A DNA stretch of 64,000 nucleotides from Diploscapter coronatus (lineage: Eukaryota; Nematoda; Chromadorea; Rhabditida; Rhabditidae), in the NCBI GenBank assembly GCA_964036155.1, contig OZ038422.1:46213201-46277200 (forward strand). Direction: 5' to 3'. The notes beneath the pieces are model-generated. The model was not told the origin of the DNA. It saw only the letters and a list, made by a program, of their open reading frames with translations, and did no database searches. How positions within the stretch are numbered: position 1 is the first letter of the stretch; each line of letters opens with the position of its first letter. Below are positions 16,817-28,756 of the stretch, piece after piece. The translations under genes were made by a program, and so were the position numbers.

Positions 16817-18249
16817 TGCAAATCTTAAATAAATTTCAAATTACCTAAAAATCCTTTTTAAAAATCAGATATTTTTGACGAACACGACATCTTTCTATAA
16901 AAAAAAGGGTAAGATATATAGAAAAAATTCTTATTGCCAAATTTAGAAATACAAAAGCACGAAACATGAAAATGCTTTGGGATAAGATTCGGAAGAAACG
17001 CATACAATGCATAATCTCAAAATTGGCACTTTGAGAGATTTTTCAGAGTTAGAAAAATCCATCATTGATAAACAATGAATAAGCTTAGACTATCCAGTAG
17101 AGTCAGAGAAAAATATAATCAAGAGAAAATTCTATTAGCTTTTCGTTTGACAAGTCTCCTCCTCTTAGATCAGGTAAATCAGAAAAAGTAAAAGCCAGAG
17201 ACTTTGATAAATCGTCTGCATAAACGGATATTGGCTTCTTAAAACATTCATCACTTTGTTCTCTACAATACTATTTCAGCACAACAAAGTGTCTAAACCT
17301 TTGAAAAATCGAGAATATCAATGAAAAAACCAAATCGAACCTAATTCTACAACAGAAAAGTGCAAAGCTAGAAGGCATTTTCGCTTTTTCTGGCACCGCT
17401 CACTAAATGATGAGCGATAGCCTCGAAGAAACTTTTAATTTTGTCATGACAAATAAAGTTGTTTTGAACTGGCAAAATCGCCGGCCTGGGTGTTAGAACA
17501 GCTGACTGGCCAAACAATGATCAAGGTCCTAATTCAACCTTTCTACCTCAGGAGAGATGGAAATTTTGGAGAACGCCTCGGCGTTATAATAAGCTTTCTT
17601 ACAAATCTTAATTTTTACCGAAGTTTAGTTTCAAAAATAATGTCTCGAGTGATTATTTCCGACTTCCGCGCTAAAATGATAAAAGTAAAGTCGACAATTT
17701 GTACTTTTGACACTTGTCAAAACGAATAGCTAGCTTACTCCAGTAAGACTCATCAAAATCCATTTTCACAACACAAGAAGAGCGGAGCGAACACAACCCA
17801 ATAAATTACCAAAAAACATTCGAAAAAGACTAAAAAGGTTTCAATTTCGTTTAGAAGATGAGTATTTCATGAAGAATGCGATAAGGGTTACATGAAGGAA
17901 ATGACTACGTTGCGCTTGAATTTAGAGATACGGTAAATTGACATTATAAGGCGAGTACTGAAGAGGAAAACGTTGAACAAAATTATGGCCCTTTCATCAG
18001 GAATTCAATTTTTGCCGAGAAAGTCTGGGAAGTTGCATTGAAGATGACATACCGTCCCGACAAATCCATGAAATTCGTAAAAATTGACTATCTGGAAAAG
18101 GGGAAACTAACGTGCAGAAAGAAAGGTAAGAAAGATAGAGAATAGCTAACTCTTCCAATTTTGCATGTGTTTCCAGGTTTGTGATAAAATGGCATTGCTT
18201 GATGATGCAATTGATGGCGTTAGTTTCGAGTGACTGATCTGATTCTGAT
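16817..18249. other. Spacer between EB1 stop and MSH2 start
   Basis: 1.4 kb with no convincing exon on either strand; open frames here have no family resemblance and no splice context. It must contain the MSH2 promoter (minus strand) and the EB1 3' end. Confidence 0.35.
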
Positions 18250-20357
18250 TCAGAAAGTCTCCTCATCGTCGTCGGCGACCGCGGCCACAGGCTTTTGAAC
18301 GGGTGAAGACGCAGCGGGCGGATGTTCCGGCTCGACTGCTTTCGGCTGAAAATTAAAGATTGAGAAAAGAGTCCGGGGAAAACTTAATTTCAGGACAAAA
18401 GTCATGTAACCGATTTTTTGATTTTAAAAATTCGTGAAGATTTTCAAAGAAAAATGTTTGAGTTTAGATAGTCTTTGACTCCAAAAATTCCTTTGTAAAG
18501 ACTAAATTCCAAATAATCGTACAATCGTACCTCCTCAACTTTCTGTTCAGGTTCAGCTTGAATGTTCTCGTTGTGTTCATCGACGATGCTCTCCTCGTCC
18601 TCGGGTGGCACGTCTTCAGTCGCGTAGAGCACGCTCAGGACCTTATCGATGTCCACCTGAGTATTATTTTTAAACCAAATGATAATTTGAAAACGACATA
18701 AACAAAATAGGCTAGAAGAAGTCTCCTATACTACACACCTACTTTAAATCAAACCCATTTGTATTTCATGTCCATTTCCTGCACAAACACTAATTCATCA
18801 TAGAACTGTGTGTAGAATAGGGAAGATTTCTTCCAGGCTATCTTGTCCATGGTTTATTTCCCGTTGAAATGCGTTTTCAAATGTTCAACCTGCACGCCTT
18901 TCTCCTTTGCACTGGTGCACATCACCTCGACTCGACGCAGCTTGTTGAAGTAGAAATCGCGCTCGTTCTCGATTGTCACTGCCACTTCTTGCTGCTGAAA
19001 ATTAAATTGTTGCATTTCTAAATACATTTTTCGTTTTTCTTCAAATTTCTAAGTTCCAAAAGAAGCCTATTGTAAGCATTTTCTTAAGGAAAAGGGTACC
19101 CTTTAAAAAATATTTATTTTCCAACCTCAGCCAACAGCGCCTTGAGTTCTTTGACCTCAGCAGTCTCTCCGCCCTTGTCTCCAGAAGCAGCTTTTGCGGG
19201 TGCAGGTGCGGCAGTGCCATTTTTGGTCGGAGGCAAGGGTGTAGCTAAAGATCTTCTTTTTCGTGAAAATTGAAAAATTCCAACTTTTCTTAACAGCAGC
19301 AGCAGCAGCAGCAGCAGCAGGTTGAGTGGTTGCGGGAGCAGGCCGCTGAGCAAGTGGAGCACGAGCGACCGCGGGACGGGCTGCAGGCGCAGCGCCTCCT
19401 TTTCCAGAGGCTGGAAGAGCCTGAAATAGTTTTTTTTTCATAAAAAAAATGAAATATTATTTTGTTTTTGAAGATGTTTTCTTCAGAAATTTCTGAATAT
19501 CAACTTTCTCCACCTCTCCTCCTCGAGCTTCGACCGGATCGTATGGTGCGCCGTCGTAGTTGGCGTTGAAGAATTTGTAGAACCACTGGAATATTGAGTT
19601 TTCCTCGGTTTTTCTTGAAAATCCAACCTGTAAGAACTCGAAATTGTCCTGGAACTTGGCTTTCATCAGCTTTTCGACGTTGACTGGCTGAAAATAAATA
19701 TATTTATAGTCTTTTTAGAAAGTCGAATCAGTTTTCATGACTATCACCTTTTTCTGAAATTGCTTGATTTTTTTTAGAAAAGAGAACTGAGAAATGACGG
19801 GATAATGTGAGCAATCTTTTCTCACGTTATTTCTCCCTACTTCACCACCTCCTCTATCCCTAACTATTGTTCACGTCATCTAGTCATTTTAGAATTCTCC
19901 TGTAAGAATTCTATCATTCTGACCTTGTCCACGCCGATCTCTTTCCACGCGGTCGTCAGCAGTTTCCAGTTATTCAGGCTATCGAGTTCGGAACGAGGAT
20001 TAAATTTGACCTGCAAAATGACTAAGTTCAAAGGATGTTTTTTTTTTTAAATCGACCTTCTTGAGAATGATCTTGTTGCGGAATAGTATATCCGTCAGTT
20101 GGCAGTAGGCCGCGCCAGACGCCATTTCCTCGAGTTTCGAGAGGTTGTTCTAAAAGTGGTTGAGTTTTGAAGAAGAATTAAGGATTTCAAAATTGGATAG
20201 TTGTTTTGTTGAAATGTTTAAACTCGGTTTGGAATTCGAGACTTTTAGGGCTTCTATTTTTTTATCTCACGCTGAGATTCCCGTTGACCCAGGCGAGCAG
20301 CTCGTGCCGACTGATGTTGTCCTGAGTCACCGCCGATACGTACACGTTGTTCACCAT
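18250..20357 (-). CDS. EB1-family microtubule plus-end tracking protein
   Basis: Binds growing microtubule plus ends and recruits partners; the nematode members are ebp genes and the vertebrate ones MAPRE. It starts [20 protein letters not shown] at 20357, 8 bases after a CCAG acceptor. The N-terminal calponin-homology domain is clear: [12 protein letters not shown], then [18 protein letters not shown] (exon about 20057-20149), [18 protein letters not shown] and [20 protein letters not shown] Pro/Ala-rich linker follows, with an Ala run from a CAG repeat. The EB homology coiled coil and hook read [16 protein letters not shown] and then [16 protein letters not shown]. The acidic tail ends DDDEETF, which resembles the EEY/F tail that CAP-Gly proteins bind, with an aromatic last residue. 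TGA is at 18250-18252. It shares a divergent promoter region with the condensin gene. Which nematode paralogue it matches is not determined. Confidence 0.93.
19294..19320. repeat. Coding CAG/CTG microsatellite in EB1
   Basis: Nine CAG units on the + strand, read as GCT on the coding strand, giving an eight-alanine tract in the EB1 linker. It lies near the end of that exon; the donor that keeps frame is probably AAAA|GTTGG, after VKK. Length is likely variable between individuals. Confidence 0.75.
19791..19890 (+). mobile_element. MITE copy, ATGACG family, in an EB1 intron
   Basis: Left end GAAATGACGGGATAATGT, core TTTCTCACGTTATTTCTCC then CTATCCCTAACTAT, right end GTCATCTAGTCATTTT. It closely matches the copy at 27214-27333 in order and spacing. 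It lies between the exons coding FEFLQ and [12 protein letters not shown]. It has no coding capacity. Confidence 0.7.
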
Positions 20358-21091
20358 TTTTGGCCTGGAAGAAAAAAAGCGAACATTTAAAAAAATAATA
20401 ATTTTAAAAAAGTCTTGAAAAGTTCAACGATTTCCTAAAAAAGCGCTGATGGATAAGAACACGCAAGAAAATGTTTCGAATCTGTAATCAGTCAACTTTC
20501 CGGAAATGTTGAAGATAAGTTTGAAAGAAAAATTAAAAATCGATAGAAAAGAACGATTCCACAATGCCTATAAAATCCGGTTTTTAATTTGCTAAATGGA
20601 GACAACAATCGATAAAGCTGCAGCTTAACGGCTTCTATTCTAGAGATAGACAGATTTGCGATATCCGTAGATAAAGCCCAGGTGCGGAAACTAGGTAAAT
20701 TGAAAAATCGAAGAAAGGAGAAGCCCAAAATTAACAAAAAAACGCGAACACTCGAAGTATGATTGACACTTTGGATACTTGCAGAAAATGCATGCATTGT
20801 GCGTTTAGCGCGCAGAAACGAATTCGTTTGAATTTTAGATTTTTCGAATTTTCTACTTTTCTCGCTTTCCTTCCAGCATCAGAGTCTATCATCCGTTGTC
20901 GTTGTCGCAAAAAGACAAAAACGAATGCGATAACGGCAAAAATTAGTTGGGTTGAACTTGAAGATTTTATTGAATTTTTCAAATCTCGTTTTTTGCTTAT
21001 TTTCGACAACATTGTTGTTGTTACGGAATTCTAGCGATGAAACGTGGCAACAACGATAACGAAAATCTGGCATTTTTGTCGTTTCAGGAGG
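20358..21091. promoter_or_regulatory. Divergent promoter region, EB1 and condensin G
   Basis: 734 bases between two head-to-head starts. It holds a stretch at about 20875-20925 (GTTGTCGTTGTCG core) that resembles 57692-57740 in the proteasome gene's first intron. The bases just before the condensin ATG form an acceptor (TCGTTTCAG|GAGG). No TATA box was assigned. Confidence 0.45.
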
Positions 21092-24000
21092 ATGTTGACA
21101 CGATCTGCATCGAGGAGGACGGATTCAACGGCGTCGTCGAGGAATTCAGAAGCTGGCACGCCAGCTCTATCCAGGTACAAAATTCCTAAAAGTTATTTAG
21201 CTCTAAGATTAAATTAATACTGAAATTTAAATATTAAGACTCAACACATTTTGTACGTAGAAAATCAGCTTGAAATTAAAAAAAAACAATTGATTTCAGA
21301 AAAGGCAGCAGAGTCAACACTCCCAAAGCCGCCGCGCCCAAGGTCCCGAAGAAGGTAGACGAAAAACCCAGACAAACTTCTAAGAAAACGGCAAATTCTG
21401 ATGATCCTAGTGTCAAAGAGCAGAATTCTGCTAGAACTTCTAGGCCTACTACCAGAACTATCCCCAAAACGGTCCCCGCCAAACGAGTTCCCAAGAAGCC
21501 TGTAAATTTGGAACAATCTGCTGAAATTCAAGATGTAGATTCCCCTCGACCTACTAGAGATGTCCCCAAGAAAATTCCTAAATCTGTCCCTTCCAAATCG
21601 ATTCCCAAGAAAGGCTCTTCCAAAGAAATTCCCGAGACTAGAGCTTTGAGATCCAAGAAATCCATTTCTGATGAGACGATTAATTTGGACAGCTCGAGGG
21701 ACTCGAAGGGTACCCCCGAGCCAAAGGTCTTGAAATCCAGGAAGTCCATCCTTGAAACTTCCAAGGCCAAGGCTAGCGATTCTAAGAATACCCCTCACTC
21801 CAAGGTTCGGAAAGGCAGAGCATCTATTTCTGAATCTGAACCTGCATCTGCCTCTATTCAGCCCAAGTCGTCTGAAATTCATTCCCCTAGAACTAGAAAA
21901 TCTATTCCTGAAATTGCTAAGCCCAAAGATTCCGCTGAAACTCCCGAACCCAAGAAAGTGAAGGGGAGAAAATCCATTCTCAAGCCTAGCTCTTCTCGAA
22001 TACACTCACCAGATAATGTCAACAATTCTGAAAAATTCCTCCCTGAGCCCTCCTCAAACCCCACCATTTCTACCGATTCCCCTATAATCGACCCGAATCT
22101 CGAATATTCTGACAACGACGATTCTGATGTTCGAGAGGAAATTCCATCGAAACCGAAAAAGGTGAAATTCATTTCTAAGGCTGCTGAGCCCAAATCTACA
22201 ACTGTGCCGAGGCCGAAGCCGACCAAAACGGACAGTTTTGATAAGGAGCCCGTGATAATCGTCAAGAAGAAACAGCCGGAAGTGCAGAAGCAGCAATCCA
22301 CACCGGTCAGGAATGTCACCACGAGGAGAAGGAAAGCCGAGATCAGTCAGGTTGGATTTTAAAAAAGTTAGAAATGATTTTTTAACCAGAAAAGAGTTGA
22401 TTTATTTTTTCGTTCTCGAATGTTTTTTGGAAAACATCTAGAAAAGTGCAGAATTTGTAAGATAGAATTGCTTTTATCGTGTTGGCCGCTAGAATTCGGT
22501 GCTGGAAAGAGCGCACTCGAATTAGAAATGAATGTTTATTCCTCCTTTCGCCCGTTACTTGGGAAAGAGAAGAAGGAAAAACTCATTTTACATATCGGGA
22601 CACATTCTTTTCGGCGCCGAATTCTAGCAGCGAGTACCATATGGAGGGGAAAGAAGAATACATTTTAAGCTCGAAGAAAAAATATTTTTTGCCGATTTCC
22701 AGGAAGATGAACCTATGCCTCCGGGCGATCCGTGGGACTCGCAGCAGCCGGAGCCGAAATCGGACGGCAGATCGAAGAAGCGAGCGAAGGAGAACGATTC
22801 GCAACAAACACAAGACACTCAGCAGCAAGGCGATGCAAGTCAGAGTCAAATGACCGCATGCCAGAGTGTCGGCACGCAGAACTCATCCTTATCCAAGTAC
22901 TGTAATTGAAAATTATAAAATAAAAAAAAGATTATTTTTTACTTGCTGGAAAATCCATCGATTGAAATTTTGATAGTTTCGTGGCTAATTTTCTAGAGGA
23001 AATATGATAATCTACAATTTTAAGATGCTCTTTTCAGAAAAGCCCTCCTGAAGAATGCGAAACTCTGCAAGATGATCAGGTATTTTTTTTTATTTTAAAG
23101 AAATATTTCTTTATTTTTCAGTACTGGAGTGATGAACGCGTTCCGCGGCTTCATCGAGTCGAAAGACGAGCAGGGCGCTCAGACCAGCCTCAAACAACTC
23201 AGGATTGTTTATATGAAGGTTTTCTGCTTAATTTTCTTCAAAAAACCCTAAAATTCAATTTTCAGTCCCTCGAAAACCCGTCTACGAAGGCTTCATTCAG
23301 TGAGGAATTCGACATTTCTTTTGGAAATTTGGTTGGTCTTTTTTATTGGAAAAAAATCATTTTGAATAAAAGACGAAAAAATGGAGGTGAATTCCATATT
23401 CATTTGTCATGAAAACTTCTAAAATTGAAACAAAATGATGCTAGTGAAAAATGGTTGCAGGTGGCAGGCAACTTCGACATGGAAGCGAGGCAGCAGGCCA
23501 TTCGACTCATGATCAAATTCATCTATTCGATGGCCATCGAAGATAAGGGAACTCTACTCCTCCCTGCCTTCATTCAGTACTGCGTTACGGTAAGGAAAAT
23601 CCTCCTGCTAAAAAGTCAAAATTTACATAGATTGACTTTTTTCCCGAAAAAATTGTATTTTTTCTTATCAAGGATGTTTTCAAGAAGCAGAAACCTTGAT
23701 GAAATTCAAAATTATTTTGAATACTTTTTCAGCTAATGACCTGCGAAGACTCGATCGTCCGTCAAAACATCGTGTTTATCGTGGGCTGTCTGTTCGAGGA
23801 GAACAAAAAATTGAAGGACGAGATTCTGTCGGACGAACAGAGGAATGCTCTCTACAGACTGCTGCTGAATGGGCATAACGATAAGGTTTGCACTTTTCTC
23901 TCAGTTTCAGCATTTGTTCGCTTTTTATTTTCACCGATACTTTATCAGAAATTGCACCTTTTGTAGATCAACTTGCGAATATTTACCTTTTTTTTTTTTA

Positions 24001-27000
24001 AATATTTTCTCATTTTTCATGAATGAATTACAAGAAAATAGAAGACGAAGGAGGAAAATAATCCATTTTATCTTAATTTTCAGGTAGCTGTTGTGCGCGC
24101 GGAAGTCGTGCGGGCCGTGGCCTCTCTGCAGAACGACGATATCGACAGCGAATTCACGGAGGCTCTCGAGAAGACGCCCAATGAAAGTGGGGGATTTTTT
24201 AATTTCTTGAAAAATCAGGATTCTTAGTTCTCCTGGACAGTCAACGTGACATGTGCATGGAGACGAGGGCGATGGTCGTCAAATATCGATCCATCCAAAA
24301 CGGCGATGCACTCCAGTCACTCTTCAAAATCGCAGAGAGCGACCCCATTTTGAAGGTAAAAACAACTTATTATTTTATGCAAGATATTTTCCTCATACTT
24401 TGTGACAGGATTGTTTCAAAAAGGCTAATTTTGAAGATAAAGATACTAGTTTGAATTTTCTCATAGGCTTTCGAAATATAATCTCCTAGTTGATTCAAAT
24501 TTGGAGAACTTTCACATCTCCCTTTTCTATCTGAAAAATTTCAGGTTCGTCAAGAGGCCTTCGCCCGCATCGCATCGGTCGACATGAAACTACTCTCGGA
24601 ACACAGGAGGGACCTGACGAAACTCACTCTCGAAGCTCTCACGGAATCGGGGTGTAAGTTTTTGAAATTAGTCACCTTTTGTATGTCTTTTTTCCATTAC
24701 CATCGTTTCGAACTGAAAAATATCGAGTAATGATTCTTTAGCGGAATCTCGTCACGCGTGTCGTGTCTATTTCCTGAATCAGATGATCGACAGTTGTGTC
24801 AGATTCCTGAAGAACGAGGCAGAAAAGGACCAGCAGAACGATTCCTTCCTAGCCTCGTCTCAGCCAGAGCCGGAATACGATGAGGAACATTTCTATGCTG
24901 TCTCGCCCTATGTCTTTCTGAAGCTGTTCGTCGATATGCAGGTAGATTTTCACTTTTTTGATTTTATAACGTAATCTTATCTTTCTGTGAGAGAAAAATA
25001 TGATGAGACATTCGAGGATATTGAATACCTAAAGAAATCGAAGAATAATGCAGTGATAGAAGAAGCATTTCCTCTCCTTGCATGCAATTCTTTAATTTGT
25101 GATGTTGTTTCATTTTAAAAATCATAAAATTCGTTGTTTTTCTAGGATCTGGTGGAAAGCGTTCCAATCGTTCGCTGTTTGTTGAATCTGGTGGACAACC
25201 GCATCAAGCGGGGTCAATTCACGAGCACTCGCGAGCAGTTCGCGGAGATCATCTCCAGAGACGTTTTCCCTGTCGTCATCACTAAGAAGACTTATACTCA
25301 ACTCATCAGGTCAAGGTTTTACGAAATGGTTCAAATGTTCTAAAACCTGATAAATTTGGAAGACATAACATTCTAACACAAATGCTTTCTTGTAAAATAT
25401 CGCGAATAAAATTTTTTTTCCAGTTTTTTATAAATCTTATTTTGGATTTCAGAGTATATCTTTTCATAGGAATAACAAAAATCTAAAGTTCAAAATTTTC
25501 AGCACCACGTACGAAGACCAGCTGCGTTTCGCGTTCTTCTGGCGCGTGATGCTCGAGGTTTTCATCGAGAAGTGCGACTCGATGTCCGCTGAGCGATGGG
25601 CCATTTTGGCGAGGATTGCACCCACTCTCGAAGAAACTTGCGTTCTCGTCAGGAAGTAGGGATTTTGAAAGAAACTTCGAAGCTTTTTGATCTTTTACAA
25701 TTACGAGCATGTTATGCTACGATTTGACAATGCTCATGCCAGCAACGCTAATTATCAACATCATGAAGTTTTATTCTGCTAGAACGTTCATTTGTTTTAT
25801 GTATCTTCCAAAATTTAAAGAAAACTTCCCGATTTTATCTGAAAAATTTTCAGAATTTGCGAGCAAATGGTTGATCTTCAGTTGCAGATTGACGCTGTCA
25901 CGGATACGAAGAATATTCAGGTTTGAAAAAAACCGAATTTTTGAAATTTTCAATTTTCAGGGTACGATTTGCAATCTGCTGCTGATCATGAGACACATTG
26001 ACAAGGAAGACACGGGAATGTGAGATTTTCTTAGTTCTTATGAAAATTGCCTAAAAACTTATTCTTTATTTTCATCATTTTATATGAAAATCATGAAATG
26101 CCTTTTTATTATTCCATGATTTTTCCAGGAAAAGCTGGAGGATCATACTGCAGGACTTGGCGAAGGACCATCTCGTCGAGCAGGACGTGATGGACATCGT
26201 CATGCACGACCTCTATCACGAATTCTACGAGGATGATGTTATGGTAAGAAATTACAACAATGACAATTTTTGAAGGTAAACTTGCAGAGTTTGCTCGTCT
26301 ACGTGCTCTCCTTGATTGATAGCGAAGTCTCTATTGAAAATTCGTTGAAATCTGCGAAAAATGTAGGTTTCCTGTTATTTGTAAGAAAAATACTAAAAAG
26401 GAGTGAAAAAATTAGGAAATTAGGATTAATGGTTTCCACGCTATATATATATTTTTTCAAAATAGGTATTTTTCATTATTTATAAAATTCGTGTATTTTT
26501 TCAGATTCAAGACTCCGTGCTTCTCTACATGAGTAAGCTGGTATTGGGACTACTGCGCACGGGCGCGTACAAATGCATCAACGACGAGTTGACGGAGCTG
26601 CTCACTAGAGTGGTAAGTAGATTTTTGTTTTCTTTGTACTTATGATTTTTTTTCTAAATAAAAAAAATTTTTACACTATTCAAATTATTATGGATTCTAG
26701 ATCGACCCCTCCCTGAAGAGTCAAGACGCACAAGTGGTGAAGAATGCGATCGAGTCCTTGGGCATTTTGGCTATCATCGACCTGCAACTCATCAACGACA
26801 GGACAGAGACGCTTGAAGAGTTGATGAATAAACTCACGCTCAGGGTAGAAATCTTTGATTTTTGCTAATTTATTCTGTTCAGTAAGAAAACTTTTAATTT
26901 GCGAATATTTGCATTTGTTCGTTCTATTCCTTTTCTTTAGTTATTTAGAAATTGGTCATCTAATTCTCTCCCACTTATAATTTTTCAACAATCTTGAGAG

Positions 27001-27091
27001 TTTATTGGTAAACCTTTAGAAAACCTGCCTCGAACTGGTCGCCAGCCTCGTATACGCTCACGGCTCGAAAGCTGTCAGGGAAGTCTTCTAA
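21092..27091 (+). CDS. capg-1: Condensin subunit G (CAP-G/NCAPG-like), long N-terminus, short C-terminus
   Basis: HEAT-repeat subunit of condensin, needed for mitotic chromosome compaction. Exon 1 is 21092-21174 (MLTRSASRRTDSTASS...), joined in phase to 21300-22350, then 22703 onward. About the first 440 residues are basic and disordered: Pro/Lys/Ser-rich with five K/R-x-S-I repeats, then a Gln-rich stretch. HEAT repeats follow from the MNAFRGFIESKDEQGAQTSL exon: ARQQAIRLMIKFIYSMA, DSIVRQNIVFIVGCLFEE, AVVRAEVVRAVASLQNDD, VRQEAFARIASVDMKLLSEH. FFWRVMLEVF, LLLIMRHIDKEDTGM and ESLGILAIIDLQLINDR match CAP-G landmarks, the last opening the C-terminal Cnd3 domain. The frame ends REVF with TAA at 27089, leaving only the first part of Cnd3. 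The gene could also be the condensin II paralogue, but CAP-G fits better. Exact exon ends in the HEAT part were placed by eye. Confidence 0.82.
22488..22628. repeat. Inverted repeat in condensin intron 2
   Basis: GCTAGAATTCGGTGCTGG on the left and, reverse-complemented, GCTAGAATTCGGCGCCGA on the right; similarity continues about 8 bases inward. It occupies much of the intron 22351-22702. It may be a foldback or small transposon remnant. Confidence 0.5.
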
Positions 27092-27213
27092 ATTTTTCTC
27101 CAGATTCTAAGGATCGAATTTAATTGCTTTACTTCTTTACAACAGTTTTCTGCATAATTTCAAATTGCTCCTGCTGACAAGATCCAAATCACTATCTTTT
27201 CTTTGGCAACTGA

Positions 27214-27333
27214 GAAATGACGGGATGATGTAAAGACGCCGTGGTCTATCTTTTCTCACGCCATTTCTCCATATTTTCACACCTTTCCCTATTCCTAACT
27301 ATAGGTCACGTTCTCACATCATCTCGTCATTTC
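27214..27333 (+). mobile_element. MITE, best copy of the ATGACG family
   Basis: Left end GAAATGACGGGATGATGT; right end ACATCATCTCGTCATTTC, whose reverse complement is GAAATGACGAGATGATGT (17 of 18 identical). The core is TTTTCTCACGCCATTTCTCC ... CCTATTCCTAACTATAG. Length is about 120 bases, non-coding. Related copies lie at 10592, 19791, 48311 and, inverted, 56645. Confidence 0.82.
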
Positions 27334-27479
27334 AAAAGCGTATTTTCTTTTCGTTAGTTTTACCAAACTTTCTCTACTCATTTTTGCAGGATAATTCCGC
27401 AATTTCTTTTGCAAATACAAAATAAAATCGAAGGATAAAGTTCTTCTTCTAAACAATACTCAGTCTGTAACTTATTGAC

Positions 27480-27632
27480 CAGGGCTGCGCAAAGTCGAAG
27501 CTCCTAGTTTTCTTTTTATTTTCCCTAAAAGTTTTAATTTCGAAGCTTTAGAGAAGACAGAGCAAAACGAAATAATCGATCCGCTTGGAGAGAGAATAAA
27601 AAGGGGAAAAACTTTGACTTTGCGCAGCCCTG
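27480..27632. mobile_element. hAT-like MITE with CAGGGCTGCGCAAAGTC termini
   Basis: The 153-base element has perfect 17-base inverted termini (CAGGGCTGCGCAAAGTC and its complement). It is flanked by TTATTGAC on the left and TTATTGGT on the right, an eight-base duplication with 6 of 8 matching. CAGGG ends plus an 8-base target duplication are typical of hAT transposons. It encodes nothing and would need a transposase supplied elsewhere. Confidence 0.85.
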
Positions 27633-28756
27633 TTATTGGTGTAATCCAAAATCTGATTCTTGTAGGTTAAAAATATCAGACCCCAACAAATCTCAAAGAT
27701 CCGAACCAAATTCACTTAGTTTATCTCCAATCACGTGTCATTATCCTTACAGTTATTTCTTCATCTATTTATTTCATGTAACAGTTCTTTTTTCGTCGAC
27801 CCTTTGATGCGTAAATGAACAGAATATGGAAACGAGAAAAATGCAACAGTAAAAAATGGCTCCTTGAGATGGAAAAATTAGACCGATTTCTAAATTATCA
27901 AAATTATGCTGAATTCTGTGAATTTAACGGGATTTTTGATAATTCGAAGTCGACCTAGAATAAATTATCGAATGTATATAAAGAGCAAAATGTAGTGGCT
28001 ACCCGTAAATGTTGAAATTTCTCCAATAAGAATCCATTTATGGTGGGTTTTTACTGGAGAATTACTGCACAAAATCGATATATGATAAGGAGGATAAAAA
28101 GCAAAAGTCGCAAGAAATAGGCCGTATGAGAATGTACGAGTTACTCGATGACTTTGTCTAGAGTTGAAAACTCTGGACAAAATTTCGGGTAAATTTGGCA
28201 GCGAAGTTGAGAAACAAGGCTAATTTAACGAGGCATAGATTGCGCTTCGTTTTCGGCAATATGGCAGTGAGTTTCATCTGCAAGTGAATTGAATATGAAA
28301 GATAGATTTTGTATATTTGGTTTATAAACACTAAAATAATAATTGAAAATCTTATCCACTACATGAAAACTACCATTCACAATGCAATTCTGCACATTTT
28401 GCAATTTTCAGCTGATAAAATTCTCAAAAGTGATAAATAGCTATTTGAGACATGTGAAAATTCGGAAAAAGCGTGCACATAAAGCATAAAATATGTGTAA
28501 CCGGATGCATAAAGATCTAAACGATGGTAACAGACTTTAAAAAAAAAACTTATGGAAAGGGACCTAAAAATCGTCGACTATAAAAAAGTAAGGCTCCTTT
28601 TGAGAAATTAGAAAGATTTCAGAAATGATAAGAAGATCCTAAATGAAATAATCCTCACATTGATAAATTTTTACTTCAGAAATAACAATATTGCACTAAC
28701 CACTTTCCAAAAATTCACCGATAAAATTGGACCTTTGGAAAATTGCACTATTGCTA

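Larger units (their letters stand above)
27092..28756. other. Convergent spacer after condensin G and the LamG receptor
   Basis: 1.7 kb without recognisable exons. It contains two small inverted-repeat elements (27214-27333 and 27480-27632) in its first third; the rest is AT-rich with no assigned feature. Confidence 0.4.

Noticed and set aside
16830..18240. Several short open frames between MSH2 and EB1
   Set aside because: No homology, no paired splice signals, AT-rich composition.
21037..21174. Alternative condensin start MKRGNNDNENLAFLSFQEDV
   Set aside because: Its frame meets a stop after joining the 21300 acceptor; the frame from 21092 splices in phase, and 21087 is a good acceptor just before it.
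21265..22322. Long minus-strand open frames (246 and 147 residues) opposite condensin exon 2
   Set aside because: They are reverse shadows of the Pro/Lys/Ser-rich coding exon; composition (Ser/Arg/Phe/Gly) follows from the codon pattern of the real frame.
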